Assembly: GCF_000006405.1 (NCBI RefSeq)
Contig: NW_003210155.1
Location: forward strand, 11,211 to 49,607
DNA length: 38,397 bases
Source: Perkinsus marinus ATCC 50983
Lineage: Eukaryota; Perkinsozoa; Perkinsida; Perkinsidae
Reading direction: 5' to 3'
The position numbers were made by a program, and so were the translations under genes. The number at the start of each line of letters is the position of its first letter. Position 1 is the stretch's first letter. The notes under the pieces were generated by a model, which was not told where the DNA came from, did no database searches, and was given only the letters and a program-made list of their open reading frames with translations. Positions 1 to 10,036 of the stretch are shown one piece after another.

Positions 1-122
1 GTGTTGGGTAAATATATGTTCGCTTTCCTCAGCTGAGCTCAGAGGAGTTTCCAAAGCTCATCTCAGAAACAATTTTTTCCATCAGCACATGTGGTTGACC
101 ATGTGCATATCCCCCCACACTG
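1..122 (-). mobile_element. MITE-A copy, internally shortened
   Basis: Short inverted-repeat element. It begins at the window edge with GTGTTGGGTAAATATATG and ends CCCCCCACACTG; the first two bases of the CAGTG end would lie just outside the window. It matches the full-length copies at 9578-9764 and 11394-11578 at both ends but lacks part of the middle. It lies just downstream of the stop codon of the helical-repeat gene. Confidence 0.8.
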
Positions 123-170
123 CTATATCTCCAGAACAACACTCCCACATAGTAAAACATCCTTTCCAAC

Positions 171-2441
171 CTACTCTACCTCTACGAGCTCTCCTGCTGA
201 TCCCCAATTCTCATCCACCACCAACAGCTGTACACATTCCAGCAACCTCGGAAGCTCTCGCGGTCCGCTCACCCGCGCCACAGAGACCATCAGCCGAGCC
301 CAATCTCGTGCTTTTACACCACTGCTCAGCGCCAAGAAGCTCGACAATATCATCTCAGAATTCTCATCATCGATCATTTTCATTTCCTGCAAACCCTCAT
401 AGGTCTGCGCGAGTTGGCCAGCAGTCATCGTTGGCACCACGCGGCTCAACTGCTCTTTCACGACCTGCCTCGCCTCTTCATCGCAAAATGGTAATTTCCC
501 CAGAGACGCCGCTGCGATCGGATAAGATACGTTGTCGAGTTCCGATGCTCTCGACTTGACAAAATCGATCAAATTATCAATAACATTTTCGCTGGTGGTT
601 CGCGTTCGAGCAGCAAAGTAGTGCAGTAACATCACAGCATCAAGGCTTGTAGCCGAGCTCAACAGGATCGAGCCCTTTTTCATAGCTAGATCGTTATCGA
701 TGGAGTCAACTATGTGTGCGGAGGTTATATTAGGTAGTCTTTCAACGGACCGTAGGATTGTACCTGGTGGAACGATGAGTGTCGTCAGTATTGTAAGATG
801 ATGATGCTGCTGTTGCATCATCTAAGTCGTTCTCCGGTAGCACACAATATGTCTCTCTAGGGTGAAGGATTTCCTTAGCTGAGCTTATGATGAATAGGTA
901 GCCTTGTAAGGGATTCTCTAGCGATATTCGCGGTGATATGCAATAGTCGTGAAATATGTTTTTCATATCACTACGGTCGTGAAACTCCATTAAATTCAAC
1001 ACGTAAACCTTGGTAGTTGTAGGAGAGCTGTTGCATCACCTTAGTCGCTCTCCGGTAGCACACAATATGTCTCTCTAGGGTGAGCTTATGATGAAGATAG
1101 TCTTCATCCGCTAAGTATGCACAGGTAGCCTTGTAAGGCATTCTCGCGAAATTATATCTAGTGTGGTGTCATCTCAGTGGGGAAATCACCAATAGCATGC
1201 AAAAAATAATAAATTTTACACATGTGATGTGATAAAAGTAACCTTTCAAGATTATGATAGCGTCTGCAGTTCCGTTTCGGACATTCGAGCTACCAGGTCA
1301 CGAGACCCTTCCCAGTAGTTCTGGAATATTTGTGTGTTGTAGAGCAACAAGGAATTCATAAAAGCCATGAAAGTAACCTTTCAAGATTATGATAGCGTCT
1401 GCAGTTCCGTTCGGGAATCCGAGACACCAGGTCACAAGACCCTTCTTAGTAATTCTGGAATATTTGTGCATTGGAGAGCCACAAGAAAGCCATGAAAGTA
1501 ACCTTTCGAGACTATGATAGCGACAGATAGTTGCTCACTATCATTAATCCCGAAAAAATACACATTTTCATACTATCACTTACATGCAGTTCTAGCTGGT
1601 ATGTGACATAGACTTACTCGCCCGAGCCGCTCGAGGATCTGAAATCGTTAAATACAGTTTCCGACAAGCCCTGAAACCAGCGCGTCTGTGGAGTGCGATA
1701 GTGTTGGGAGGATATACATTCGCCTTCCTCAGCTGAGCTCAGGTGTTTGCATACGAATTCGGGTAGAAATATACACAACCCAACAAGAATTTCCCGAAAA
1801 TTCCTTAAAATTGGCACTAACACATGTAGTGGCGAATAATATTTTTTCACACATTTATCAACAACTTTTCAGAACTAACAAGTATCCTTACCTCGACAAC
1901 AAGATCATCCAGCATTTTGGAGTTATTCTCACTTCGCATCCCCGCAAGCTTTTGGAGTGTCTGCGATAGTTGAACAGGTTCCCGAGCAGCGACAACCAAC
2001 TTCGTCAACACCTGGAGGTAAACCAACTCCTCATTGGAGATATCAATTTTTTCAGTGCCAGTGTTAGAGGTATACAACCTCGAATTCACCATAGAAGTGT
2101 ACAGAAAACCAACAAAAATTTTTCAAATTTTTCGTTATTTTTCCACCATCCGTCTCGCGTCTCCCCCATCGCAGCCTCTCACCATTTCGCACCCCTTCAC
2201 ATCTCCGCTGCGCACAAGTTCGTCGACCTGAGCTTGAGAGTTTCTGAATACTCATTCGAGAGTGATACATCACCTGTCTACTAAGTGCCTTAAAATTCTG
2301 CTTGGGTTTACGGACTGCCGGAAACTCCGCTCCGCCTACGAGATCGTTTTCCCAATCATTATCGAATATCATAGACTCACTGGTGCTATGATGCAAGGTG
2401 CTCAATCTTAGCCCCACTCGGCGTTCGAATTGTGATGTCAT
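171..2441 (-). CDS. Alpha-helical repeat protein (spliced, function unknown)
   Basis: I do not recognise the family. Exons on the minus strand are 2441..2274, 2227..2183, 2029..1892, 1685..1618 and a last exon ending at the stop at 171; its acceptor is unsettled, between about 775 and 709. The first three junctions keep phase 0, and the donor at 1618 is a strong GA|GTAAGT. The start at 2441 is the first ATG of an open exon. The translation is rich in amphipathic Leu/Ala helices, for example LSQTLQKLAGMRSENN and TAGQLAQTYEGLQEMK, which recall the organellar RNA-binding helical-repeat proteins (heptatricopeptide/octotricopeptide type) common in alveolates; that link is only an inference. Introns 2 and 3 hold MITE-A copies; intron 4 is about 900 nt and holds MITE-B and tandem repeats. 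The predicted product is about 320 residues. Confidence 0.6.
806..1090. repeat. Composite repeat with a duplicated 55-bp block
   Basis: The block TCTCCGGTAGCACACAATAT followed by GTCTCTCTAGGGTGA occurs twice (about 830-865 and 1048-1083) on either side of the MITE-B fragment. The same arrangement occurs once more in inverted orientation at 8738-8935, so this is a larger dispersed element and not a simple local duplication. It lies inside intron 4 of the helical-repeat gene. Confidence 0.7.
919..993 (-). mobile_element. MITE-B fragment
   Basis: Second small repeat family, recognised by the end GTGAAACTCCAT and the internal block GATATGCARTAGTCGTGRAA followed by TATGTTTTTCATATCACT. It lies in the long intron 4 of the helical-repeat gene. 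Related copies are at about 8270, 8863, 10836, 14161, 14445 and 23246. Confidence 0.7.
1237..1530. repeat. Tandem repeat, about 130 bp x 2.3
   Basis: Units start near 1237, 1371 and 1498, each beginning AAAGTAACCTTTCAAGATTA then TGATAGCG. The first two continue through a similar 130-bp stretch; the third is cut short. The array lies within the long intron 4 of the helical-repeat gene. Confidence 0.8.
1699..1857 (-). mobile_element. MITE-A copy inside intron 3 of the helical-repeat gene
   Basis: The left end reads TAGTGTTGGGAGGATATACA, then the family core CCTCAGCTGAGCTCAGG and GAATTCGGGTAG; the right end is a decayed TTTTTTCACACATT. No clear target duplication remains. The host intron (1891..1686) is 206 nt, against 46 nt for intron 1 of the same gene. 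The acceptor lies 13 nt past the element end. Confidence 0.75.
2059..2180 (-). mobile_element. Decayed MITE-A copy filling intron 2 of the helical-repeat gene
   Basis: The plus-strand left end is CAGTGTTAGAGGTATACAAC; inside it is GAATTC...AGTGTACAGAAAACCAAC, close to the copy at 29188. The element occupies most of the 153-nt intron (2182..2030), whose donor lies at or near the element's other, decayed end. Confidence 0.6.
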
Positions 2442-2449
2442 TATATAGC

Positions 2450-3700
2450 ATCAACTGTTCCGAATCAGTATAAGCTCCGTTCCCTAATATTCCCATATAT
2501 GTCCCGACTCAACCGGTGAGCCAGATGAAAAGTTGTGAGTGTGAAAAAAATATTGTCGCATTAGCGCCCGATAGCGCAGCGCACCACCCCTGGTTGGGAG
2601 AATGGCAGTGTATGGGGGCACTACTATCAACCCCAGTATCTAGTAACAATTGGGTAGCTAAGCAGGGTATACTCAAGGTAGTCTTCAACCAGGCAGCAAT
2701 AGGTGGAGACAGACGCAATTACGACAGTAGAGGGAAAGAGCAGGGTGGACAAAAAAAATCAAAAAAATGCCTCTCCCGAGGATCGAACCATAATGTCTTA
2801 AGCATTCGCCGCGATCAGAACCGTCATCGCGACACCCCAACTAGTGTTCCCTACTGCATACTCATTATATAAACTAATGAAGACTGGAACAACGCCAGAT
2901 CGAAATTTAGTGACGAACTTGACAGCCAGAAACAGCAGTTAACAAAAAGTGATAATAACATGAAACCTGGTCATCTCTCGTTAGTCATCACCGCGGGCAA
3001 TAATCCTGCTCGTGATGCTAGGAAGTAGTTATCGAGGTAAGTTCAATTCCTGCCACACACCGGAAAAGTACTTCATATTCTAGTATCATAAGATCGCCGT
3101 TTCCTATTCTGTAGTGTGGTTTAGGTGCACTCAGGCAAGCAGCCTATGGGAAGGGCCCGGCATTGTAGCCAGTCTCTCCCACAAATATGACATCGGTCGC
3201 TCTACTGGCATGCATAGGTCAAACGGACAATGCTCAGTACCCGTGCCCCCGTTGCGGGATCAATGGGTCATCGAGCCAAGTGACTTGGCAATGTCATTGA
3301 AGTGAATGGAACCGAATCACTGGGGACTCACCAGTGGTGAGGACAAACCCGTGCATTTCCAGAATTGACAGCATGCCGTAACTCAACGCTCAACTCAAGG
3401 AACTGTGGGCGGAAATGAGTGATGAGGTATCATCGGATTCTCACGTGACACAAGCCCGACTACACCACCGCTCCGTATTCATCAAGATGGGCAGGTCATG
3501 GCTGTGTTGTGAGCTTATGGCGATTACACAGTCGTCGCGATTTCGAGCATCTCAATTTCCAGACGCGCGAGTAATACGCGCACGAGAATAGTAATTTCCC
3601 GGATCTAGCGAGATACTTCGAATGAATACCTCGCGATTTGGTTCGGTCTGTAGTGGGATGAGCCTCCTATAACTGTCCGAAGTCGCTGAGACCACAGCAG
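2450..3700. other. No assignable gene
   Basis: An open frame at 2516-2872 has no recognisable domain and runs into a decayed tRNA-like segment. B-box-like motifs lie at about 2770-2795 (minus) and 3038-3056 (plus). A CPRC-containing frame near 3235-3290 faintly recalls the zinc-knuckle tail of LINE proteins. Nothing else could be supported. Confidence 0.5.
2750..2835 (-). repeat. tRNA-like (SINE-type) remnant with T-rich end
   Basis: On the minus strand a B-box match GGTTCGATCCTCG is followed by GGAGAGGCATTTTTTTG and more T. The T-stem does not pair properly and no acceptor stem forms, so this is not a working tRNA gene. A tRNA-derived SINE remnant is the simplest reading. Confidence 0.45.
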
Positions 3701-3712
3701 TTGTTCCATTCA

Positions 3713-4669
3713 ATGACTATCATTCCTCGTAACGCCATCATGCTCCTCCTCATCTCACCTTCACTCGGTGCTGGTCCTTATGATCAACTCAGAACTCCGG
3801 AGGTAATCCGTTCCATTGCAGTTAGTAATGCTCGCGATAGCACCAATAAATCTGACTATGCCCTGTTGCTATGGTTGTGCCTTCAGGGAGGAACTCCCAG
3901 CGACTCGTTGGATTTCAGCCAATCGACCCGTTCCGGAGCCGAAGTGAATAGTTCTTCAGCGATCGAGTCAGATGCTTGCATTTAGGTCACTATCACTTCG
4001 ATCAGGAAACCGAAGGTGATAACGAGTAACACAGGTGCTTTCGAACCTGACACTTTCTGCAACCTCAAATGGCGATCGACAGCAAAGATTCCAGGGATGC
4101 ATTTCTTGGTGTATCTAGACCGAGCTCAGGGGGCCTTCACACACTTCAATGCTCATTCGGAACCAGGACTCGGCATTCGACGGTTGATAATTAAGTAAGA
4201 GAAGACCTCCTCCAGATAGCCTCATCATTCGCTCCTTATCAGCGATGATATGGGCAAGTTGATCGTTAAGGCTGAGGCATATGACGAGGGGTCGGAGAGC
4301 TATGGAATTCCGGGGATCGAAGTAGAGGGTGAAGAACGCTCCCGAGCAGAAGAAGCACTTTCGCAAGGAGGCCCTTTCTCACCTCTCGCTCATCTCAAGG
4401 GGAAGACCGTGGGGCCTCTCATTACGTCGATCGATTGGAAAGCCGATAGCGAGCAGCTCAAGTGCGACAAGATATTCCACTTCATCGCTAACCATCCCCC
4501 TGGAGGATATCCAAAGGGCGACCTCCGGTGGTTGTTCGATTTCGTGGAGGCCAATACAGAGAGGATCCAAGGCATCATCGAGGGTTGGGAGCCGATAAAA
4601 AAGAAGAGAGACTCCGAGAAAAAACGTTCCTTACTTAAGAAAATCCGTCAGAGATTCTCCAGAAAGTAG
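3713..4669 (+). CDS. Orphan secreted protein (three exons)
   Basis: Exons are 3713-3943, 3986-4194 and 4243-4669, with introns of 42 and 48 nt. The first junction is phase 0 (GCCGAA|GTGAAT...TTTAG|GTC) and the second phase 2 (ATTAA|GTAAGA...TATCAG|CGAT). Joined, they give 288 residues with no internal stop. The N-terminus MTIIPRNAIMLLLISPSLGA looks like a signal peptide; an in-frame ATG at 3701 is the alternative start. The mature part has CNLKW and FFHFIANHP-like aromatic stretches (read as IFHFIANHPPGGYPKGDLRW) and ends in a very basic Lys/Arg tail of about 25 residues. No known domain was recognised. It is probably secreted or surface-targeted and specific to the lineage. Confidence 0.7.
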
Positions 4670-5183
4670 ATTCATCAGAGAAAATCTTTTGCTGTCTGTG
4701 TGTCCGATCATGTTACAGGTGTGTTATTAAATCGGTCAACGCGTTGAGCTTTTCAAATGCGTAGTTAACAAAGGGAATCCCATTTGTTTATTGGACATTG
4801 ACTAGGAGCCCGTCGGAAAGTGCTCACTTTAGTGAGTCCGACAACACTCGGAAACGATACCGTTCCCTTCAAAATTCGAGCTTGTGCCCACTCCCAATGT
4901 GGCAGTAACATATTCCAATCTGGCTACTCAACTGGGTGCTTCCTCCTCCCGAAATATCACATTCGGAATACCAGTGGGATAGCTGAGATTTCAAGCCATG
5001 CGCTGCCAGAATCGATCAGGATATATGAAAATTATCAAAGTCGTCGCGATAATATATAATACTTAAAGTTGACAAAAGTATAGCATTTGGAATCATTGTA
5101 GCGCTTCGACAACATCAGTTGGACAACATGATGTCGTCGACTGATTAACGTCGTCACCGCGGATCGAACCCGGAGACTCACGG

Positions 5184-5478
5184 TTAAAAGTCAATATCAC
5201 TAACCGACTCAGCTGTAGAATCGACATACGTGCTGCATTCTGAGCCTTCTCCATCTTCAACGACAACAAAGAACTCTTCTGCACGTTTAAGGGTGTTCCC
5301 CCGGAACCTGACGGCACTAAAATGAGCTCCTATGAAACCACAAACCATCAGCTTACCTCAACATGAGCACGAATACGCCAATGACGACCATGAAAAATCC
5401 CGTAGACACAGCTTTCTCCAAACCGTCTAGAATAGCCCACCTGTCCGCCCAGGCTTGTATGCTCTCATGAACAAACAT
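5184..5478 (-). CDS. Small single-pass membrane protein (84 aa, two exons)
   Basis: Exon 1 is 5478..5357 and exon 2 is 5316..5184, with a 40-nt intron (TTGAG|GTAAGC...TTTTAG|TGCC, phase 2). The 84-residue product starts MFVHESIQAWADRW, has one hydrophobic segment around residues 26-41 (GFFMVVIGVFVLML), then a polar tail ending in an acidic stretch before the stop at 5184. No family is recognised. It is probably an anchored membrane protein with the tail on the cytoplasmic or lumenal side. A tRNA-like B-box just past the stop belongs to the 3' flank. The gene is far too short per exon to appear in a simple ORF scan. Confidence 0.7.
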
Positions 5479-5997
5479 TCGAACAACTCAAACTACGTGA
5501 CATTGGACGATTCGGCGAAGTTATGGTACAAAGCAGAGATTGGCAAAATCTACAGTGTGTGATTTCTAACGACCATACATGCGAGAACACAAAGAAATGT
5601 ACTCACTAATGTCACACCAGCTCGAACTGTTGTAGGAGTCGACGCATGCGTGCAAGGCATTCACTGGAGTCAAGTGAACTAGACTATTGGTATTATCATT
5701 TTATTTCTCTAGTCTAGACTTATTGATATTCAAGAAAATTTCTTGAGTTCGATCCATCGGCTATCCTTACGTGCCCTATATGGCCGACAACGGCTCCGAT
5801 TCCTCAAATATACAAACATCCACCTTTGCATACCGACTCTTCAAACAACGGCGATATGTTACTCGAACATATCGCGGTCGAAAATGGGAAATTCAAAACA
5901 CATTTTTCATTCATAAGATGAGCCGACATATATTTTCCCGACACTCAAATCTACTCAACCACAACAAGTAACAAAATATGAAAACCACACAAACAAC

Positions 5998-6312
5998 CTA
6001 ATCTCTATGATGGCGATTTTTCTTATTCTTTTTACTAGCCGAAGCCGCTATAGCCGCCACTCCACCAACCACCAGTGCTCCCGTTACAAATCCCAACACG
6101 CCAGCTGCGAAACCATCATCTGAGCAGTTAAATAAATAATAATAGATTATCCATGCAAAACGTAAAAATTCTGAGGAATTTTCGGCAAACTCTTCGTTGT
6201 TTTTCTGTACACTTCTACCCGAGCTCCCAGACAATCCTGAGCTCAGCCGAGCTCAGGAAGCAAACATGTGTTCTCCAACACTGCGCATAAGACTTTTAAT
6301 TTCCGAACACAT
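5998..6312 (-). CDS. Tiny membrane protein (50 aa) with a MITE-A-derived intron (model)
   Basis: Proposed exons are 6312..6282 and 6119..5998. Exon 2 is solid: acceptor CTGCTCAG|AT, then a Gly/Ala/Val hydrophobic helix (FAAGVLGFVTGALVVGGVAA) and a basic tail SKKNKKNRHHRD. Exon 1 is weaker: the only upstream ATG in frame (6312) gives MCSEIKSLMR and joins at CGCA|GTGTTGG, a donor inside the terminal repeat of a MITE-A copy. The frame is closed by a stop upstream of that ATG, so the model is complete as it stands. Alternatively exon 2 is the last exon of a longer gene whose other exons I cannot see. Confidence 0.45.
6125..6283 (-). mobile_element. MITE-A copy forming the intron of the tiny membrane-protein gene
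   Basis: Read on the minus strand, it starts CAGTGTTGGAGAACACATGT and carries the GAGCTCGGCTGAGCTCAGG core and the GTGTACAG block. It ends near TTTATTTAACTG, 5 nt before the acceptor AG. The proposed intron 6281..6120 (162 nt) is essentially this element. No convincing target duplication survives. Confidence 0.65.
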
Positions 6313-6519
6313 CCATTTCGCCACTTCAAAATTTCAACTCCGCGAGGCGAGCGAGTTCGTGCGCGATAATACCCAAATAGGACGTAGTTTTTAAACTTCG
6401 AACCAACAGAGACTATAGTCAGCCAGTTTACAACTAGAGCTAATTCCGTCGAGAAAACTTCACGACTCGGAATATCATGTTTTCTCGCACAGACTCTACA
6501 ACCCCTCCGGATGACCACC

Positions 6520-7075
6520 ATAAAAATGTAAAAATGCCCTCATACGTTCATACGTGCCTACGAAGTATCCTGTTTTACGATAACGTTTGTTTTCCGAAGA
6601 AAAAGAGTATCAGTTGAGGTATTCGGGGCGGAGACAGTGACTGAGCCCGCAGCTATACCTCTATACTGGCTATTACTCGCCTGGTAGAAGGGGTGCTACA
6701 CAAGAAGAAGTAGAAGTTTATAACAGTAACAGTATATAACATCGAATTCTCTGCCGTGTAACACACTATCTACCGATTCATACTGCGGGCTCAGACAGCA
6801 ATGACTGAGCATGCAGCTATACCTCTATACTGGCTATTACTCGCCTTGTCGAAGGGGTGATGGGCAAGAAGAAGTAGGAGTTGGGGTACTATATATACGC
6901 AAAACTAACGATGATTCTTTATGCTATATAGGATGCTCTCTATGCTGATATATATGTTAAATACTATTCTCACCTTTAACACAGCCAGCAGTAGCCTGTT
7001 CATCATTTTCGATGCCTCCTGGGAAATGTGGCATGTTCACATTAGGACAACAATAATCATCTAAAGCGTGCCATG
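6520..7075. repeat. Direct repeat pair (about 95 bp)
   Basis: The segment around CAGCTATACCTCTATACTGG then CTATTACTCGCC occurs at about 6630-6715 and again at 6788-6880 with modest divergence, about 160 bp apart. No gene was recognised in this stretch. Confidence 0.7.
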
Positions 7076-7079
7076 GACA

Positions 7080-7206
7080 AGTACATGTGTTGGTGATGAC
7101 AATGTGAAAATTTTGAGAATTTATTATTGCACATTTCTACTCGAATTCGCATGTCAACTTCATGCACTCCAACAGCTAAAGAAAGCGAGCTTATATTCTA
7201 ACACTG
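7080..7206 (+). mobile_element. MITE-A partial copy
   Basis: It lacks the first end. The body runs from ACATGTGTTGGTGATGACAA to a good terminal repeat TTATATTCTAACACTG. Confidence 0.7.
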
Positions 7207-7319
7207 TAAACGTGTAATTCGTGTTTTAATATACGATTGTCTACCTCCAGTTGCGACATCGGATAGGGCATAGTTGGTGGTCACTTTGTCTAGAGTGCAC
7301 TCCTTACGGCAGAATCTGA

Positions 7320-7520
7320 CATATAACGGACCTAATTTGTATCTTGCACGGTCAACCTCAAGATACGCTTAGATACTTACGGACATTCAAAACTCCACTT
7401 TGACCAAGACTGTGTTATTCGCTTCAAACACGATACACATAACGTGTGGCCGCAACTGGACAGAACCTGACCTAATCTGTATCTTGCGTAGTTGAACCTA
7501 AGATACCTTAGGCACATGCG
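7320..7520. repeat. Short direct repeat pair
   Basis: GGACCTAATTTGTATCTTGC near 7328 and GACCTAATCTGTATCTTGCG near 7470 each continue for about 50 bp into related AAGATAC-containing sequence. They lie about 140 bp apart in gene-free spacer. Confidence 0.6.
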
Positions 7521-7633
7521 CTCTACCATTGTACGCATGTGAACATATTCGACATTCTATGGCTGCTGCGGGACTCCGCGAACTGGTAGAAAACGATGAC
7601 ATAGGAACACAGAATCAATACTAGTGTAATATG

Positions 7634-7718
7634 CAGTGTGGGGGGAAAGTACGCACATGGTCAACTACATGTGTGGGCGCAATATGAAAATTTTGGGAAA
7701 TTCTCATTCGTTTCCGTA
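7634..7718 (+). mobile_element. MITE-A 5' fragment
   Basis: Starts CAGTGTGGGGGGAAAGTACG and keeps the GTCAACTACATGTGTG...CAATATGAAAATT body. It is cut near 7718, where the next repeat begins. Confidence 0.7.
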
Positions 7719-7888
7719 CTATTCCTTCTTAGAGGAAAGTCGTAGTAGACTAAGCACTCAACAAATGCCAAAGTCACATTGCACATTGCTGAGAAAGGGG
7801 CTGGGCAGTAAATGTCTTATTTACCGTGACACTATTCCTTCTTAGAGGAAAGTCGTAGTAGACTAAGCACTCAGCAAGTGCCGAAGTG
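7715..7888. repeat. Direct repeat pair, about 60 bp
   Basis: ACTATTCCTTCTTAGAGGAA then AGTCGTAGTAGACTAAGCAC occurs at about 7718-7775 and 7830-7885, nearly identical, with about 110 bp between starts. Confidence 0.85.
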
Positions 7889-7974
7889 ATGAAAGCCGTA
7901 AAGCTTCTTATGAATGACTGAGCTACGTTCGTACGCAAACTCAATGAGCGGAGCGAAGTGATTTTCTTCCCATG

Positions 7975-8060
7975 AAATGGAACAGTACATTTCTACTACC
8001 CCACTTCGTATATAAACTCCTATAAAAAGTGAGGAAAGCGAACATATGTTCGAACACCAG
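7975..8060 (+). mobile_element. MITE-A 3' fragment
   Basis: Matches the last half of the family, from AGTACATTTCTACTACCCCA to AGCGAACATATGTTCGAACA then CCAG. Confidence 0.65.
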
Positions 8061-8269
8061 TAATATGGCAGAGAAAAACACAACCATTATTTACCAAATT
8101 TTGGTAGCTCCGTCATCAATCAAAAACGACTCGTTAGACTTGAAGAATTTTCAGACAGCAAGTTGACATGAAAAAAATCCTGCAGTTGCACGAACAGCGC
8201 ACATTTTTGCCATTTCCGAATTACCCCGTAAACGAATTGGAATTGAATTTATATTATCAATTTTTTATC

Positions 8270-8393
8270 ATTGGAGTTTCACAACCCGTTTTTCGCGAAG
8301 TGGCCTGAAAACTCTGTGAAAAACTAGCGATATTCGCGATGATATGCAGTAGTCGTGGAATATGTTTTTCATATCACTAGAGTGAAACTTCAT
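8270..8393 (+). mobile_element. MITE-B full-length copy
   Basis: Both inverted ends are visible: ATTGGAGTTTCAC at the left and GTGAAACTTCAT at the right, 124 bp in all, with the GATATGCAGTAGTCGTGGAA core. No target duplication is obvious, so I do not assign a superfamily. Confidence 0.7.
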
Positions 8394-8486
8394 AAGATTC
8401 AATTTATATTATTTTCTATTATTAGTTTCAATTCATATTTTTAGAGGACTATTATTCCCAGAGAGAACAATGCCTCGATAAAGCAG

Positions 8487-8612
8487 ACTTAGTGGAACGA
8501 CATTTTTGAAGAGTATATGTCTACGTCTACTATGCGGATCTACGTGAGGCTTGCTGGAACGACATTTTTGAAGAGTATATGTCTACGTCTACTATGCTGA
8601 TTTTCGTGAGTT
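8487..8612. repeat. Tandem duplication, about 61 bp x 2
   Basis: GGAACGACATTTTTGAAGAG then TATATGTCTACGTCTACTAT occurs twice back to back (starting about 8492 and 8554) with only a few differences. Confidence 0.85.
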
Positions 8613-8737
8613 GGCATATATATCGTATAACTTAAAACCTCAAGAAATTGCCAAGACTTCAAATGCTCCTCAGTTTCAAGAGCTCTGTTAGTGATTTCCC
8701 TATCGATATAACTGCACGTGAATTCCCTATAAGGCTA

Positions 8738-8935
8738 TCTATTCATCATAAGCTCAGCTAAGGAAATCATTCACCCTAGAGAGACATATTGTGTGCTACC
8801 GGAGAGCGACTAAGATGATGCAACAGCTCTCCTACAACTTCCAAGGTTTACATGTTGAATTTAATGGAGTTTCACGACCGTAGCGATATGAAAAACATAT
8901 TCCACGACTATTGCATATCATCGAAATGTTGGTCC
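8738..8935. repeat. Inverted copy of the composite repeat at 806-1090
   Basis: Reads TCATCATAAGCTCAGCTAAG, then the ACATATTGTGTGCTACCGGA block, then a MITE-B fragment ending near 8930. This is the same order as 806-1003 on the other strand. It is followed by a short inverted repeat ACAACAAGTTGTTGT at 8943-8957. Confidence 0.75.
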
Positions 8936-9047
8936 TAGAAATGTACAACAAGTTGTTGTACATTCATTTCTCAGCGTTGCTGTCAACAACCAACAACAGC
9001 TGTATGCATGATACTTGTTTGTTGATAACAGTGAGAAACCTGCCGAA

Positions 9048-9125
9048 CAGTGTGGGAGAACATGCGCATGTTCAACTACATGTTTTGTGACGATATGGAA
9101 ATTCTGAGGCGATTTCGGTAGCGTT
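9048..9125 (+). mobile_element. MITE-A 5' fragment
   Basis: Starts CAGTGTGGGAGAACATGCGC and follows the family through GATATGGAAATTCTGAGG. It breaks off near 9125. Confidence 0.7.
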
Positions 9126-9577
9126 ACGTTTGTGGAACGCAAGAACTGGCGAGGAGGATATAAGTATACAAGAAGAGCTATGGCAACGGGAACTACATAG
9201 CTTAGCTGAGGGGGACAGGTCTGTGTGTGTCACCACACGTTACTCAGCATCATCACTTTGAGTTCTTAGCATTCGGAACCATATCTAAACTGGGTACGTA
9301 TGAGATTAGATTTTCTTCCGGGTGCGCTCTTTCTCGTCGGGATGAGCTCATGGTGTGGTATTGGGAGGATTGGGCGTGAAATTTATTCTAGAGCTTTCTA
9401 GAAATGTCATGATGAAGTATATATCATATTGCCGATAAGCTTCGCTCTCTTGAGAGTTGTATACTGTACAACAGAGATCACTCCTGACACGTGGTGGCGT
9501 TTTGCAATTTTCTCATCAAATTGTTGACTTTTTATTCCTCGATTTTCAATCCGATATGAAATTTCAAGAGCATGAAT

Positions 9578-9764
9578 CAGTGTTGTAATATATGTTCGCT
9601 TCCCTCAGCTGGCCTTAGGAGTTTCCTCACTGATTATAGGAGTTTATATACAAAGTAGGGTAGGATTGTACATGAATCAACCAGAATTTCCAAAAATTTT
9701 CTCCCAGAATTTTAATATGGTCACCAACATATGTGGTTGACCTTGTGCATGTTTTCCCACACTG
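9578..9764 (-). mobile_element. MITE-A full-length copy with 8-bp target duplication
   Basis: 187 bp, from CAGTGTTGTAATATATGTTC to TTTTCCCACACTG. The flanks GCATGAAT (9570-9577) and ACATGAAT (9765-9772) match at 7 of 8 bases. An 8-bp duplication together with CAGTG/CACTG ends is typical of hAT-superfamily elements. There is no coding capacity, so it is non-autonomous. Confidence 0.85.
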
Positions 9765-9859
9765 ACATGAATGCGACAACACTGTGAAATCTGAATTGTG
9801 TTTTCTTTCAGAACAACATTACGTCTCTACTGAGGTCGTCAAGAAGTATCCGACATGGA

Positions 9860-9915
9860 AAAAGTAAGCCCCAGGATTTGAACTTGGGACCTTCGGAATG
9901 CTAGCCTTGCCCGGT
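9860..9915 (-). repeat. tRNA-like B-box remnant
   Basis: On the minus strand AGTTCAAATCCTGGGGCTTA is followed by CTTTTTCC. The T-arm is recognisable but no acceptor or D-arm can be paired, so it is a SINE or tRNA relic, not a tRNA gene. Confidence 0.45.
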
Positions 9916-10036
9916 TTCGGTTCTGCTGTAACGGCACTGATAATTTCAGCATTTCTCATCGCGGTCAATAGTGCACGACGAAGGCGTTTCTTGTTGATCA
10001 ATTTCATAACATGATGGATAAGTTTACTTCTCTCCA

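Noticed and set aside
89-559. Plus-strand open frame of 156 residues
   Set aside because: It is the antisense shadow of the last exon of the helical-repeat gene and has a Ser/Pro/His-rich, non-protein-like composition.
3114-3305. Possible LINE C-terminal zinc-knuckle (CPRC...)
   Set aside because: Only one Cys pair is visible and the rest of the region matches nothing, unlike the clear case at 31315-31677.
5150-5215. Possible minus-strand tRNA gene
   Set aside because: The supposed D-arm and anticodon are the last codons of the small membrane-protein exon (stop at 5184). Only the T-arm-like motif lies outside it, and the acceptor strands do not pair.
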